Position numbers and translations under genes: made by a program
Notes under the pieces: generated by a model
Databases searched by the model: none
What the model was told of the DNA's origin: nothing
The model's input: only the letters and a program-made list of their open reading frames with translations
From: Clitopilus passeckerianus
Lineage: Eukaryota; Basidiomycota; Agaricomycetes; Agaricales; Entolomataceae
Direction of reading: 5' to 3'
NCBI GenBank assembly: GCA_944990035.1
Contig: CALYLX010000133.1
Coordinates: forward strand, 124,001-188,000
DNA: 64,000 nt
Part shown: in pieces, positions 1 through 10,611 of the stretch
Layout: each line of letters opens with the position of its first letter
Numbering within the stretch: position 1 is the stretch's first letter

Positions 1-1223
1 GCTTATTGGGAAGACGTTGACCCCCCTCGCTGGTCTCGTTTCCGCTCCAAGACGTCATTCGAGCTTCCCTTGTCCTCTGACAAGCTTTTCCTGCTCTCCC
101 GTGGTGTCGTTGCTGGCCACGTGAAAGTTGAAGCCACGGACGATGATAGTGATGTTGCTACCGTCACCGTCGTTGCAGACTACAGGGATGAAGACGGTCT
201 GGACTGGATCAAGGTCTGCGATGTCGAGAAAGGAGAGAAGGAGAAGGGTGTCGGGCTCTTCGTAAGTGCTGTTCCATCCCAATTTCCGAGTGAACAGCAG
301 ACTGAGTCATTTATCAGGGACCTCATCACATTCACCGCCCTCACCACGGCGTCAGTCTCGGCGTCACGGTTTCTCTCCCAAGGGGTGGCGCCGACAAGGT
401 TCTAAACGTCAAGGACTTGGAAACCGACCTCAGCATTTTCAGCCATCACATTGATGATCTTGTGGGCAAGGTCACTTTTGACCGTATCAAATTGCGATCC
501 GCCAACGCTGGCATCCATGTCGACGTACGTCAGTTTCATCCAAGGTTCCGCTGCTGTAACTAATGTTTGCCATTGGCCCCCCAGTCTCTGCTCGCAAAAA
601 ATGCCGATGTTGCATCCGCTAACGCGGCTATTGAGGGTCGTTTCGACGTCACGGACGAGCTCATACTTCACACTGCAAATGCGCCGATCAAGGTTGAGGC
701 CAATCTCTACAACACAGCTGAGGGTGATAAAACCACCTTGGACATGTCCACCAGCAATGGGTACGTCACAATTATTTTACCGCTACCTTCAATACGGAGA
801 GCTTACCTATGCGATAGACCTATCAAATCCGAGCTCAACCTCTACTCTACCAGCGACGAGAAAACTGGAGGTGACTTCGTTGTTAGCGCGAAGACGGCGA
901 TGGGCCCCTTGAACCTCAACTTCCATTCCGCACCCGTCAACTCAGCACTCTCGGTTGAGGCTTCAACTGCCCTAGGACCCGCCACTGTCAAGCTCCACAA
1001 GACCTACGAGGGTGCCTTCGAGGCTGCAACTTCCATGAAGAGGCCTACCGTCATTGTCGACAGGAATGCGGAAGATCCGGCTGGCAAGGGAAGGAAGAGA
1101 GACGTAAAGATCAGCCAGAACGGATCCAGCGTCAAGGGTGTTGCTAGCTGGTCCGATGAAGGGAAGGATAGAGGGAAAGTCCAGGTTTCAACTAGCCTTG
1201 CTGGGGTGACTCTGGTGCTTTGA
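1..1223 (+). CDS. Beta-rich ectodomain protein, tandem paralogue 1 (5' part outside window)
   Basis: The frame is open from base 1, so the N-terminus with the membrane anchor seen in the paralogues lies outside the window. Exons 1-261, 318-524, 585-760 and 818-1223 join in frame through 56-60 nt GT..AG introns and give 349 residues. The chain is mostly alternating hydrophobic/polar beta-type sequence. It carries the family signatures DMSTSNG at the third exon junction, EDPAGKGRKR about 50 residues from the end, and an alternating V-x-L tail. Intron positions and phases (0,0,2) match the next three genes, which fixes the model. The C-terminal pattern recalls fungal proteins labelled DUF7330 or adhesin-like; that name is from memory and unconfirmed. 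No enzymatic motif is visible. A surface or cell-wall contact role is inference. Confidence 0.75.
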
Positions 1224-1593
1224 GTCAGCTCTGTTTTTTTTTTCTAATGTCGATTTTCGTCGTGTTCACGCGTATGTTGATGTTGCAAATAATCACATCC
1301 TTGCTGTTTGACCTCGATTCGTGTTCCCCTCATGTCTATTGACATCTGCTTGGCGTATTTGGCTTTCCACCACTTGCACTGATGCATACGGCCTTTCCAA
1401 GCCGTTCGTGCTCATTGACCAGTTCGGTCTGATGTCGAACAGCCGTGACACTGACGATGGCGATGACTCTTCTTTCTCCTTAGAGCAACTTGTGTGCATG
1501 TGTATATGTGTTAACCACATACACCAACGCTGAACTCGGGGCAATAAATACGGGTTTGTGTTATTTGGTCTCCCCATCCACTTCCGACATCCT

Positions 1594-3089
1594 ATGGACA
1601 CCAAATCTAAGAAGCAAGAGCATCTGCCCCATCCCCTGGGCGAAGGCGTCCAAAGCACGAAGAATGGAACGTCGCGACGGGGAAAACTCTGGTATTTCGC
1701 ACACCTTTCTGGTTTGATTGGGCTCGTCCTCCTGTGGAAAGATCCCATAAAGCGTCGACTTTTTCATGATGTTTCCATGACAGATGTGAGCATCCCATTG
1801 TTGCTCTCGATCGTTTGCTGAACTAAGATATGTGTAGACGACGGCTCAATGGTCCATTCCCTCCGATATTACGCTCGACATTTGTGATCCCTGGCAGAAA
1901 ACACCAGGCTGGTTCTGGCAACGTTCCAACGCCAAAGCGTCGTTTGATCTTCCTCTTGATTTGGATACCCTTCTCCTCCTATCTGGCAGTTCCGACTTTG
2001 GGAACATCCGTCTCGTCTCAAGCGATGCTGAAGGAGACACAGCTAAGGTCACACTCATCGCCAATTATCCCCATGGCCTCGTTCTGGAAGACTATCTCAA
2101 AGTGTGCAGTATCGACCGGGAAGCACGGGAGAAGGGACTGGGAATATTTGTGGGTCAACCCGCTGTATGTTTGTATGACATTGACGTTAATCTCTTTTGT
2201 CAGACTCCAGAATCTCTAGAGCAATACCCTGAAATATACTCTCATGCAGAAATTGCCATCCCGACGAGCGGAAGGCAATCTCCTCTCAGGATTTCGAACC
2301 TTGAGGCTGACATTGCCAACAATCGAGCATTCGCGAACCTCAAACCAGGAACCTTGGTTTTCGATAATGTCGAATTCAAGAGTGTTACGGCAGGATCTTT
2401 GTCGGTGAATTTGGTAAGGTTGCTCGTCTTAGTACGGCAGGATCTCCCCTTAACGTCCTTTGCCCTCTCAGGAAGCCAAACACGTTCGGATCTCCATTGC
2501 AAATCAGACTCTAATTGGGCGTCTTGACGCAGAATTCTCTGCCTCATCCAAGTTGCACCTCGCCAACGGACCACTACACGCAGACCTGGGACTATCTACC
2601 ATACCTACCTACCACGACGGGAAACCGGCCAATGAGTAGGTTCTCATTTGTCCCCTGTTCGATCACCATAACTGATAATTTGGCCCTCGTCTTAGGACAT
2701 TTCGCACCTCAATAGAGCTACGGGACAGATCTCACAAGCAAGGGGCGTTCTCGTTTGAAGCCTTTTCATCCGAACTCTTCAGCCTTCGCTTTTGGGGGCA
2801 TGACGTCGGAGACTGGCCCACCTGGCCCGGATATAACCGTAACAACACCTTCACGGTCGCCGTACCCTCGTCTTTTGAAGGCAGGTTCGACGTACGTTCT
2901 GCCAAGCCCCCTCAAGTTCAGTTGGAAGGCGCAGAGGATCCCACTGGGCAGGGTAGCGAGAGAGCTTTCTCAGTGGAGAGTTTCTCAGTCAAACGGGTCC
3001 AGGGGAACATCGCATGGGGAGGTTGGAAAACAGATTCTCAGCAGGTGAAGATTGATACGAACCTTGCTCCTGCTGTTCTGAAACTGTGA
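1594..3089 (+). CDS. Membrane-anchored beta-rich protein, tandem paralogue 2
   Basis: Complete model: exons 1594-1785, 1838-2149, 2204-2413, 2472-2635 and 2696-3089 encode 423 residues. The start ATG at 1594 gives a basic N-terminal tail, then one hydrophobic segment (about residues 33-49, LWYFAHLSGLIGLVLLW), so the protein is probably a type II membrane protein with the rest outside the cytoplasm. The body is beta-rich and matches paralogue 1 block by block, including the late motif EDPTGQGSER and the closing APAVLKL. The final intron is phase 2 as in the other copies. It lies 371 bp downstream of paralogue 1 on the same strand. An in-frame ATG at 1558 would only lengthen the cytoplasmic tail. 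No catalytic residues are recognised. The DUF7330-like family name is tentative. Confidence 0.75.
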
Positions 3090-3409
3090 TTACCGAACGA
3101 GCTTAGTATGTACGCTACAAACGACCAAATTTCCATCCTGTATTCCCACCTCTACTCGTATACGTATATCGATCAGAACCGGATATTCCTTAGATCGAGA
3201 TTGGGTGGCACTCCGTTCTCAACGGCAAGAGAACCGGTTGATAAGACTGCGCACGTCGTCATCTGACTGACCTGGCGTCAACCGTAAATCGAGTCAGTTG
3301 GTTCGGATACCTGTTTGTGGTTGCGATAACTGCGCGTTGTTACACGCCCATTTCTGGGAAGTGCCTATAAGATCGGCCGCAGTCCCTTCAATCGTGAGTG
3401 CCGAGCCAA

Positions 3410-4731
3410 ATGTTGCCCACTCAGATCCTTCGAAGCATTTTGCTGCTTCTCTTTCAGTTAGGATGTCTAGCGTTCCTCTTGCATGTTCCTCAAGCTTCAG
3501 CCTCGGATCAGCTGCCCATTCTCTCGCCAGGGAGTGGTCGTCCCCTCGTTGACGGTTGCACGCGATGGGCAAACTCGGTAGATCGCTTGGGCGTCAAGTT
3601 CGAGGTACCCCTGGGGAACATAGACGAATTGTTCCTGTCATCTCGAGGTGCTACGACAGGCAGTTTGCGAGTCGACGTTATCAACTCTGAGAGAGACGTA
3701 GCGATTATCTTTGTGAGGCCAGTCTCCCAGGATATCGACTCCCTAGCTGGCACTCCGGTATGCCTCGTTCACAAAGGAGACACGGCGAAAGGGGTCGTTT
3801 TCTTTGTACGTCGTTATGAATGGCCTGCTCCGGCTGACGTTGACGATAACCAAGGCTCCAAACTCTCTTGGACCGCAAACGTTTGAGACCGTCGTCTACC
3901 TTCCGCGTCTCTCGAATGGAAATCTGCCCCATTTGAAGAGCTTTACAACAGATTTACCCAATTTCAGCCAATATTTTGGGAGCCCGTCTGGCTCCATCAA
4001 TCTCGATTCCATATTTTTGAGAAGCGACGGTTTACCTGTTCAAATTGAGGTAAGAATGGATACGACATTCCTTGGGCTAGACCTCTAATCTCATTTGCTT
4101 CGTAGTCCCTGCAGGCTGATCGCCTTGAGGTGACCACGAACCGCGGCCCCATAACAGGCCGCTTTAGCGTGACATCTTCTCTGGTTTTGCATACCGAAGA
4201 AGGCCATATCAAGGTGGACGTCCATTTAGCAAATAATCCAAGCTCTGGAAGGGCGACCGAGCTTCTAATGAGCACCAATCATGGGTACGTTTCACTCCTG
4301 CGAAGGGTCGCTCTTATCTAAATAAGATAAAATCTAGACCTGTAGAAGCCCGCCTTCAGCTCACGTCTACCCACCATGTCGGTGGGATGTTCAAAGTTCA
4401 CGTGTCTACGCAACGAAGCCCGATCAATTTGACGTTCCTCTCCGCCCCTCTGGATGCACTCATATATCTTCGTGCTTCTACAAATCTGGCCCCTTGCCTA
4501 GTTCAACTTCCGTCAATCTACGAAGGCCACTTCAAGCTTCGGTCTACTATTCACCGACCTGAAGTACGGTATGATGCTTGGGAGCATGACCCGGCCGGCA
4601 GAGGAAGGAAGCGATCTCTGGATATCAATGCAGCGGATACGTATATTTCCGGAAGAGTCTCGTGGGGTGGAAACTATGGGGGGATAGTAGATATTGAGAC
4701 CACAAAAGCACCTTTGATTCTCAAGCTTTAG
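3410..4731 (+). CDS. Membrane-anchored beta-rich protein, tandem paralogue 3
   Basis: Exons 3410-3805, 3855-4049, 4106-4284 and 4338-4731 give 387 residues. The protein begins with a hydrophobic stretch within the first 30 residues (LRSILLLLFQLGCLAFLLH), usable as signal peptide or signal anchor, and has almost no cytoplasmic tail. Unlike paralogues 2 and 4, no intron separates this segment from the ectodomain. The rest aligns with its neighbours: STNHG at the phase-2 junction, DPAGRGRKR near the C-terminus, and a final LILKL. The 49-nt first intron is the shortest of the set. An upstream non-coding or coding exon cannot be excluded, because the ATG at 3410 sits close to a possible donor (GTGAGT at 3394). 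Function unknown; a surface location is inferred from the topology. Confidence 0.7.
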
Positions 4732-4972
4732 CGGTTCTTGCCTAGTACGTACTTTTGGACTTGAAATAGCAACAAGATGGAACATTGAAGCAATCGTAAG
4801 AGCTTCGTGACTCGGATGAGATGCGGAGCCCCAACTAACCTGCCCTAAACTTTACCCACAACTCTCCAAGCATATACCCCGATGGCACCGGACTCTGGAT
4901 TGCAAGCGTTTTGCCATCATCACCTGATCTCCCTAGGGACTCCAGTATACATGCCAGATGTGAATGGCTTGA

Positions 4973-6620
4973 ATGTCGTTACAGTTTGGGCCGCACTCCT
5001 CAATGAATGACCACCAATGCCCCACCACAACTTCTGGAGCTACCAATATGAAAGACAGCAAAGACCTACTTCGGACGCAGCTCACTTCGGAAAGTGATCT
5101 CCCGACGTGCAAAATTTACGCAGCAGGGCCCTCAAGGACTAGGGCTACTATTAATAAGTGGGTCCAGAAGACTGCTGCTTCAATCACTTTCCTCCTCTTG
5201 ATAGTAGGGGTACTACACATCCTCGATTACGATACGAGTGCTCCCAAGAACCTTCTACGGTTTGCAAATGTACGCCTCACATTGCTACTACAGGCGACAT
5301 TCATTCGATTAATCCTGCTCTTTCAGAAGTCCATCCTGCACTCCGATGTGCCATGGCGCAATCTCCACGCGGCAACAGATGCTGGGAGAGATTGCATCAC
5401 ATTTTTGGATCCGACCCTCAATTCTCGAATCAAAACCACCCAGTTTGCTCGGTGCGAATTCAACGCCTCAGAGGTGCGGTACTTCCTGATGGGTTCCTAC
5501 AGTACATGGTTGTCGGGAACAATTCGCGTTGACACGCTGCCCGACGACAACGACTCGGATGATGCAATTTTCGTGATTGAGACGGAGTATTCAGACTCCC
5601 AGGCGGATGTTGAAGTGATCGTCTGTGCAGACCGAACCTATGCCAGCCAGATCGTCTTTGATATCTTTGTGAGTGCTTCTATCCTACCGTTTGTGGCGGT
5701 ATTCTGATTAGGAAAAACAACCTCTTAGTCGAGTAACCAGCCACATTACCCGAACCACGTTTCCATGAAGATGACCCTCTTGTTTCCTCGCGACAAAGGA
5801 GATGAATGGGCCTCAGACCTTGTGTTCTTGTCTCTCCCCAATTTCAGGTTCAATTTCGGTGACACTGGGGGCGCAACCCTCGACCTTGTTCGCTTATACG
5901 GCGCCGACTCAACGTTTAACATAGAGGTACGTGAAATCCATGTGGCTCCCAAAAGTCGTTCACTTACATGCTCTCGAATTCAGTCCATCAAATCAAATGA
6001 CTTGATAGTTATGAATCGAGGTGTTGGGTCTATTTCTGGGAACTTCGACGTCTCCCGTAGGCTTGTTCTCAAAACGGACTATGGCAACCTCACTGCGGAG
6101 GTCAACCTATTGGACGATCAGGTCATTGACAATTGGCCTGCCACCTTTGAGGCGATGACCATTGACGGGTAAGAAATTCCAAATTCTTTGATTGGGTAAC
6201 GGAAATTTTGATGGTGCATTCCAACTCAGGTTCATTGACTCCCATCTCAACCTGACTACGAGCTCTGGGAGAGACGGCCACTTCACGATATCAGCTCTTG
6301 CAAAAAACAGGCCCCTCAACCTGACGATCGACGCTGCCCCAGTCAATTCCACTCTCCACCTTAAAGGGTTCACCACGGATGGTTTAGCATCAGTACAGCT
6401 ACCTGCCACATTTGAAGGGACCTTCAATCTGCAATCGTCGACCAGGCCCAGTGTTTTCTACGACAAGTCCGTGGAGGATCCCGCTGGGAAGGGGAGAGAA
6501 AGACACTTCACAATGGAAAGAGATTTTACAATGGCATATGGGAATGTCTCTTGGTCGGGAGATTTTCTTGGTTCGGTTGAGGTTGGAACCTCCAACGCTG
6601 CGGTTTACCTCAAGCTCTAG
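4973..6620 (+). CDS. Membrane-anchored beta-rich protein, tandem paralogue 4
   Basis: Exons 4973-5269, 5327-5668, 5729-5926, 5984-6168 and 6230-6620 encode 470 residues, the longest copy. A hydrophilic tail of about 70 residues precedes one transmembrane segment (ITFLLLIVGVLHILDY), then comes the beta-rich ectodomain with several N-x-S/T sequons. The late signature EDPAGKGRER and the closing AAVYLKL are family marks. The 57-nt intron 5270-5326 is a multiple of three and has no stop, so a retained-intron form would stay in frame. I call it an intron because it has GTACGC/TTTCAG borders at the position where paralogue 2 has one. A second ATG at 5003 is equally possible. This copy ends the four-gene array; the next gene is unrelated. 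Confidence 0.72.
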
Positions 6621-6786
6621 TGTTGTAAATTAGGGCCACGGCCGGAGAATGTACCAAACTATCCCAACCAAGCACGCGTTGTTGACGTGTTATTTGTCCA
6701 AGCCATGATATCTCTGAACCTGCTGAATCATCGCACATCGTTTGATTTTATTCACTCCCGTTCTACACAACGCCTGTCGAATATCC

Positions 6787-8427
6787 ATGCATTACGCCTG
6801 GAAAATACCGGAGATACGGGGCCTCATTCTGGAGAACACTAGTCCCGGAGCCCTGGGGTCACTGACGTTAACATGCGAATACCTCAAAGGTATTGTTCCT
6901 CCAGAATACGGGACATACCACGACTTATGCTATACTTCCCATTGAAGAACCTGCACTTGACCCGCTCTGGGAAATTCAAGATGGACTGGCAGCCCTGATC
7001 CGAACGATGGCCGAAGCAGGGGGGATCTATACGGCTGGAGAGAGCATTATTCTGCGGCATATACATGTTTGGTATGTGCTAATTGAAATAAAAGGTCGAT
7101 TAATTCTAAGTTGATCCTTTTAGGTATTCAAGAGAGAGCTTCAAGAAAGAGATTGGTTCAGATAACCTTACTACGCTCCCCGAAATCAAGATTCTGAGAA
7201 TTGTCTGCCCAAGTAACGTGAACGATAATGTATTGGCGGCGATGGGCTCTTATCGTCCCATACCCGCTATACTTCCCAGCCTGAAAGAAATAAGAATTTT
7301 GATATCAACTCCTCACGTTCGGGACACCCTCCCCCAATTACTGCATTTTCCCAGCGAATCTGTCCTGAGGGTTTCGGTAACAGTCGAACCCTACCGCCGA
7401 CTCGACTCCCACCTGCTTTCTGCCTTCTTCGGGCATCTCCCTCGACTATGTCCCAGAATTAGTCGCTTGATAATATCTATGAATGAAGTGTCAACGTATC
7501 CTTGTGCTATCGAGACTGTCATAACCAAGTTGCGACTTCTGGATACCCTCGCTACAAGAGGTCTCAATATCACACCGGATGTATTCAAGCATTTGGTTAC
7601 TATTCCGAATCTACAACGATGGACAGGTGTGCAGTTGGCCATAACTTCCAATGTGTTCCACACCATAGTTCGCCTTCCGGAATTCCAAACATTATGTCCG
7701 CAACTCACGACTCTTCAACTGGAAAACTCGTGCTGCGAAGATGTAACCTCCCTTCTGGGTCGCCTATCAAGTCCTCGACGGACCCTTAGGATAGACCAAC
7801 ATTTCCCGCAGGGCACAGTCGCTGAAAAATCAAGCTACATCCAACTCTTCTCAATGATATCCAAGTTCTCTGATTTGCGATTGCTCACAATCCTGGCCAT
7901 CGGTCCGGTCGATAAGACACCAGAGCTCAAAGGTAGCGTTGTCGACTCAATAAGCAAACTTCTCGATCTACCTATGCTTGAGCACTTCCAGCTCCAAGTT
8001 CCCTTCCTCCGAGAGATGGACAACTCCCTCCTCACAAAGATGGCTACAGCGTGGACGAAATTGAAGACAATAACTCTTAAGCCCCCTCGACCCGCCTCCC
8101 AACTCCCCACCGTATATGACACTGGAGGGTATGGTTTCCTTCATGTTCCATTGTCCACAACTCCACGCCATCGCCATCGAAATCACCTGTGAGCCGTTCG
8201 ACGTTACTCGAACACTGACCAACACGCCCGGAAACTACAGCGCCCAGGAGCTTTACTTCAGGAACTCCATCATCGATATGGAACAGTACAAGAGAGTCTC
8301 AGGATGCATTAACTCAATGTTTCCGAGACTCCAAGTACTCTTGGGATCAAATGATTTAGGGTCCAATGCTGGTTGGAGGAGTCTGAATGCGTACTGGAAG
8401 GTCTTCGTAGCTTCGCAGAGACAGTGA
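6787..8427 (+). pseudogene. F-box/LRR-type protein with a one-base frameshift near its 3' end
   Basis: Exons 6787-6889, 6948-7071 and 7124 onward encode an F-box-like start (KIPEIRGLILENTSPGALGS) and the ALDPLW motif that follows the F-box in many basidiomycete proteins. Leucine-rich segments of the usual F-box/LRR kind come next. The frame runs to about 8114. Homologous-looking sequence (TLEGMVSFMFHCPQL, then a W-rich C-terminus ending at 8427) then continues in the +1 frame. In the sequence as given the first frame instead reads on to a stop at 8190-8192. No GT..AG intron of normal size restores the frame. The gene either carries a 1-nt (or 4-nt) insertion around 8112-8118 or the sequence has an error there. 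F-box proteins recruit substrates to SCF ubiquitin ligases; the substrate is unknown. Confidence 0.6.
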
Positions 8428-8975
8428 ATCTTACATAGGATAAATTTACTCTACCTTGCTGAGGCCCTGAGGGCACACTTCACCAATGATATATTTCGTA
8501 AAATGACTACTGTCCTCTGGAGAATATTTGTCTTACAGATACACTAGAATAATGGAAATCCTGCCTCCGGCAGACCGTAACAATAACGAACATGCGGACA
8601 TCTTCTGTCCGAGAGGTGATTGACACGCCGAAGAAAATAACAAATATCTTCTCCGAAAGTTTCCCCATCGCCTCATTTCACGCAAAGCCTTGCACACAGA
8701 CCAAACGCAGCTCCACCAATACATTGAGATAATCGATGCTAGCTCTCAGAAAAACGAAACCCAAGTGTGACGCGTCAAGTTGGGCCATCCACACGTGATC
8801 TTGAAAGAAAGGCACGTGCAGGCTGTTAGCGGCTGTGCCGCGTAACTGTGACAGGACCTTTGCCGCAGCAAAATATGATTGAAGGCAGTAGCTGCCTTGA
8901 ACATCCCCATCTTGTCCTCAACGTCTTAAAAGGCGGAACGATCATCCTTTGGACGGTTCTTCACTGCTTCAGACG
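8428..8975. other. Intergenic region, nothing identified
   Basis: About 550 bases between the F-box gene and the next start codon. No coding exon or RNA gene is recognised. It must contain the 3' end of the F-box gene and the promoter of the gene at 8976. Confidence 0.5.
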
Positions 8976-10434
8976 ATGATCATCGACAAAAACTCGTTGC
9001 CGGACGATCCTACACCGTCTGAGGCACCGCCAGCTTACGACACCGTGCAGCGGACACCGGTGGGAGTTAACGACAACAAACGTCTGCCACTTCCACCGTC
9101 TTCAAGCCAGCCATTCTCCAGTTCATCTGGTCCAAGCTCCCCGTCAGTGGGGGCTCGCTCGCCGACTGCTCTGTTGCAGAGCCAGCCATCATCATCCAAT
9201 TTCAAGGGCAAAGGCCGAGTATACACTGCCGGCAATAACTCTTGGTTCAATTGGACTTCATATCGAACAACTAGAGAGGTACACACGACCGTAGTCGGTC
9301 TCATCAAAGACCTGGTCCGCGAACAGAGAACTGGCTCCGCTGCCATCCCCGGAATACTTGAGAGCTGCGCTGAAGCGTGCTCAGGATACGATCTCTCGTT
9401 ATCCACGATCCTCCAAGAAAAATCGATAGAGAATCACACTCCTCTCTATTGGGCTATTGTCAAGCGGCCACCAGATGGCCAGGACGATCTAGATGCCATA
9501 CCCGACCTCCTCACTGCGTTGATATCGTACGCCACACCTCTGACGCCCGAGACCATCTCGGATGTACGGCATGCGTGTTTACTCAACTCAGATCAGCCTC
9601 TATTCCAGAGGTTGAGGATGTCGCCAGAATTCTCCCCGTTATCAGGGACGGATGAGATGCTGCTTGGAGGCACCATCCCACCAGACGAGGTTACTGTCGA
9701 AAACATGCCAGGCGACGAGGGAGCCTTCGCCGTCGATTTCCACCTGGTGAACTTCCAGAAAAGGATGTTAGTGTCCAAACGAGTGGGAATTGAATTTATT
9801 GCTCGAGGTTCGTTCAGTTAACCCTCACCCCATTGTACCTATAAGCTCATGATTCTTCAGCGCGGATGTGGAAACTGGAATTCTTCATCGCCGATGAACC
9901 CCTACCGGAAGGCGTCCGACAAGGGACGTGGTGCATAGCACTTTCCCTCCTGGAACATAGCCCACCATCGTGGATTGACTCAAGGCTTATTATCCCAGAG
10001 CCCGTCCCTCCGCCATCGCCACAGGCTGCCTCTCCACCAAAGTCGACATCACCGCCTCCGACCTCTCCGTCATCTCTCTTGGGGCGTGTGATGGCAGCGA
10101 ATAATAACAATAATACGCCGAGACCTAAGCCTACGATATCTATTAGGCTGATGTCCTCCATGGAGCTGTCACCGGGACCATTATCGAGGAGACAGAGGAG
10201 GCAAGGAACCCTGACGGACGCAATCATTGTTTGCTTAGACGACAATACGTTTGGTGCTAGCTTGCAGTATACGTAAGTATTTCCAGCGTGACCTCGTCTT
10301 TATCTCTTGCTTACAACGGACTCTTTACGTACAGTGGAACCTCGTATATTGCACCGGACGAGATCCTGAGGGCTAGGCTGGAAGCCAGGCTAGGAAAGCC
10401 CTCAGTTGTCGACTCTGACTGCGTTATTTGCTGA
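8976..10434 (+). CDS. Unknown protein with N-terminal PPxY and C-terminal CaaX-like CVIC
   Basis: Exons 8976-9807, 9861-10272 and 10335-10434 encode 447 residues. The first 80 residues are disordered and Ser/Pro-rich, with a PPAY motif (EAPPAYDTVQ) of the kind bound by WW domains of Nedd4/Rsp5-type ubiquitin ligases. The middle is a folded, mixed segment containing NHTPLYWAIVKRP, faintly ankyrin-like, and GTDEMLLGGTIPPDE. A low-complexity Pro/Ser stretch follows, then a short tail on the last exon ending in CVIC. This fits a C-a-a-X prenylation box with X = Cys. The last exon depends on the phase-2 intron 10273-10334; reading through it would end the protein early and lose the box. I do not recognise an enzyme family. 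Membrane tethering is inference. Confidence 0.7.
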
Positions 10435-10611
10435 TGAACGATACTTATTCTGATTCCGACATATTTCAGTATTCCAGTTGCAAATTATCCTCTATTCGCT
10501 ATCAAGCCTATTCTATCTATCGATATCTTCACGACCCTATTTATACCGCATACTATTTCCCGGATCATACGCACTAGAATATACGGCTGGCTTATTGGCC
10601 TGCAAATTGTT

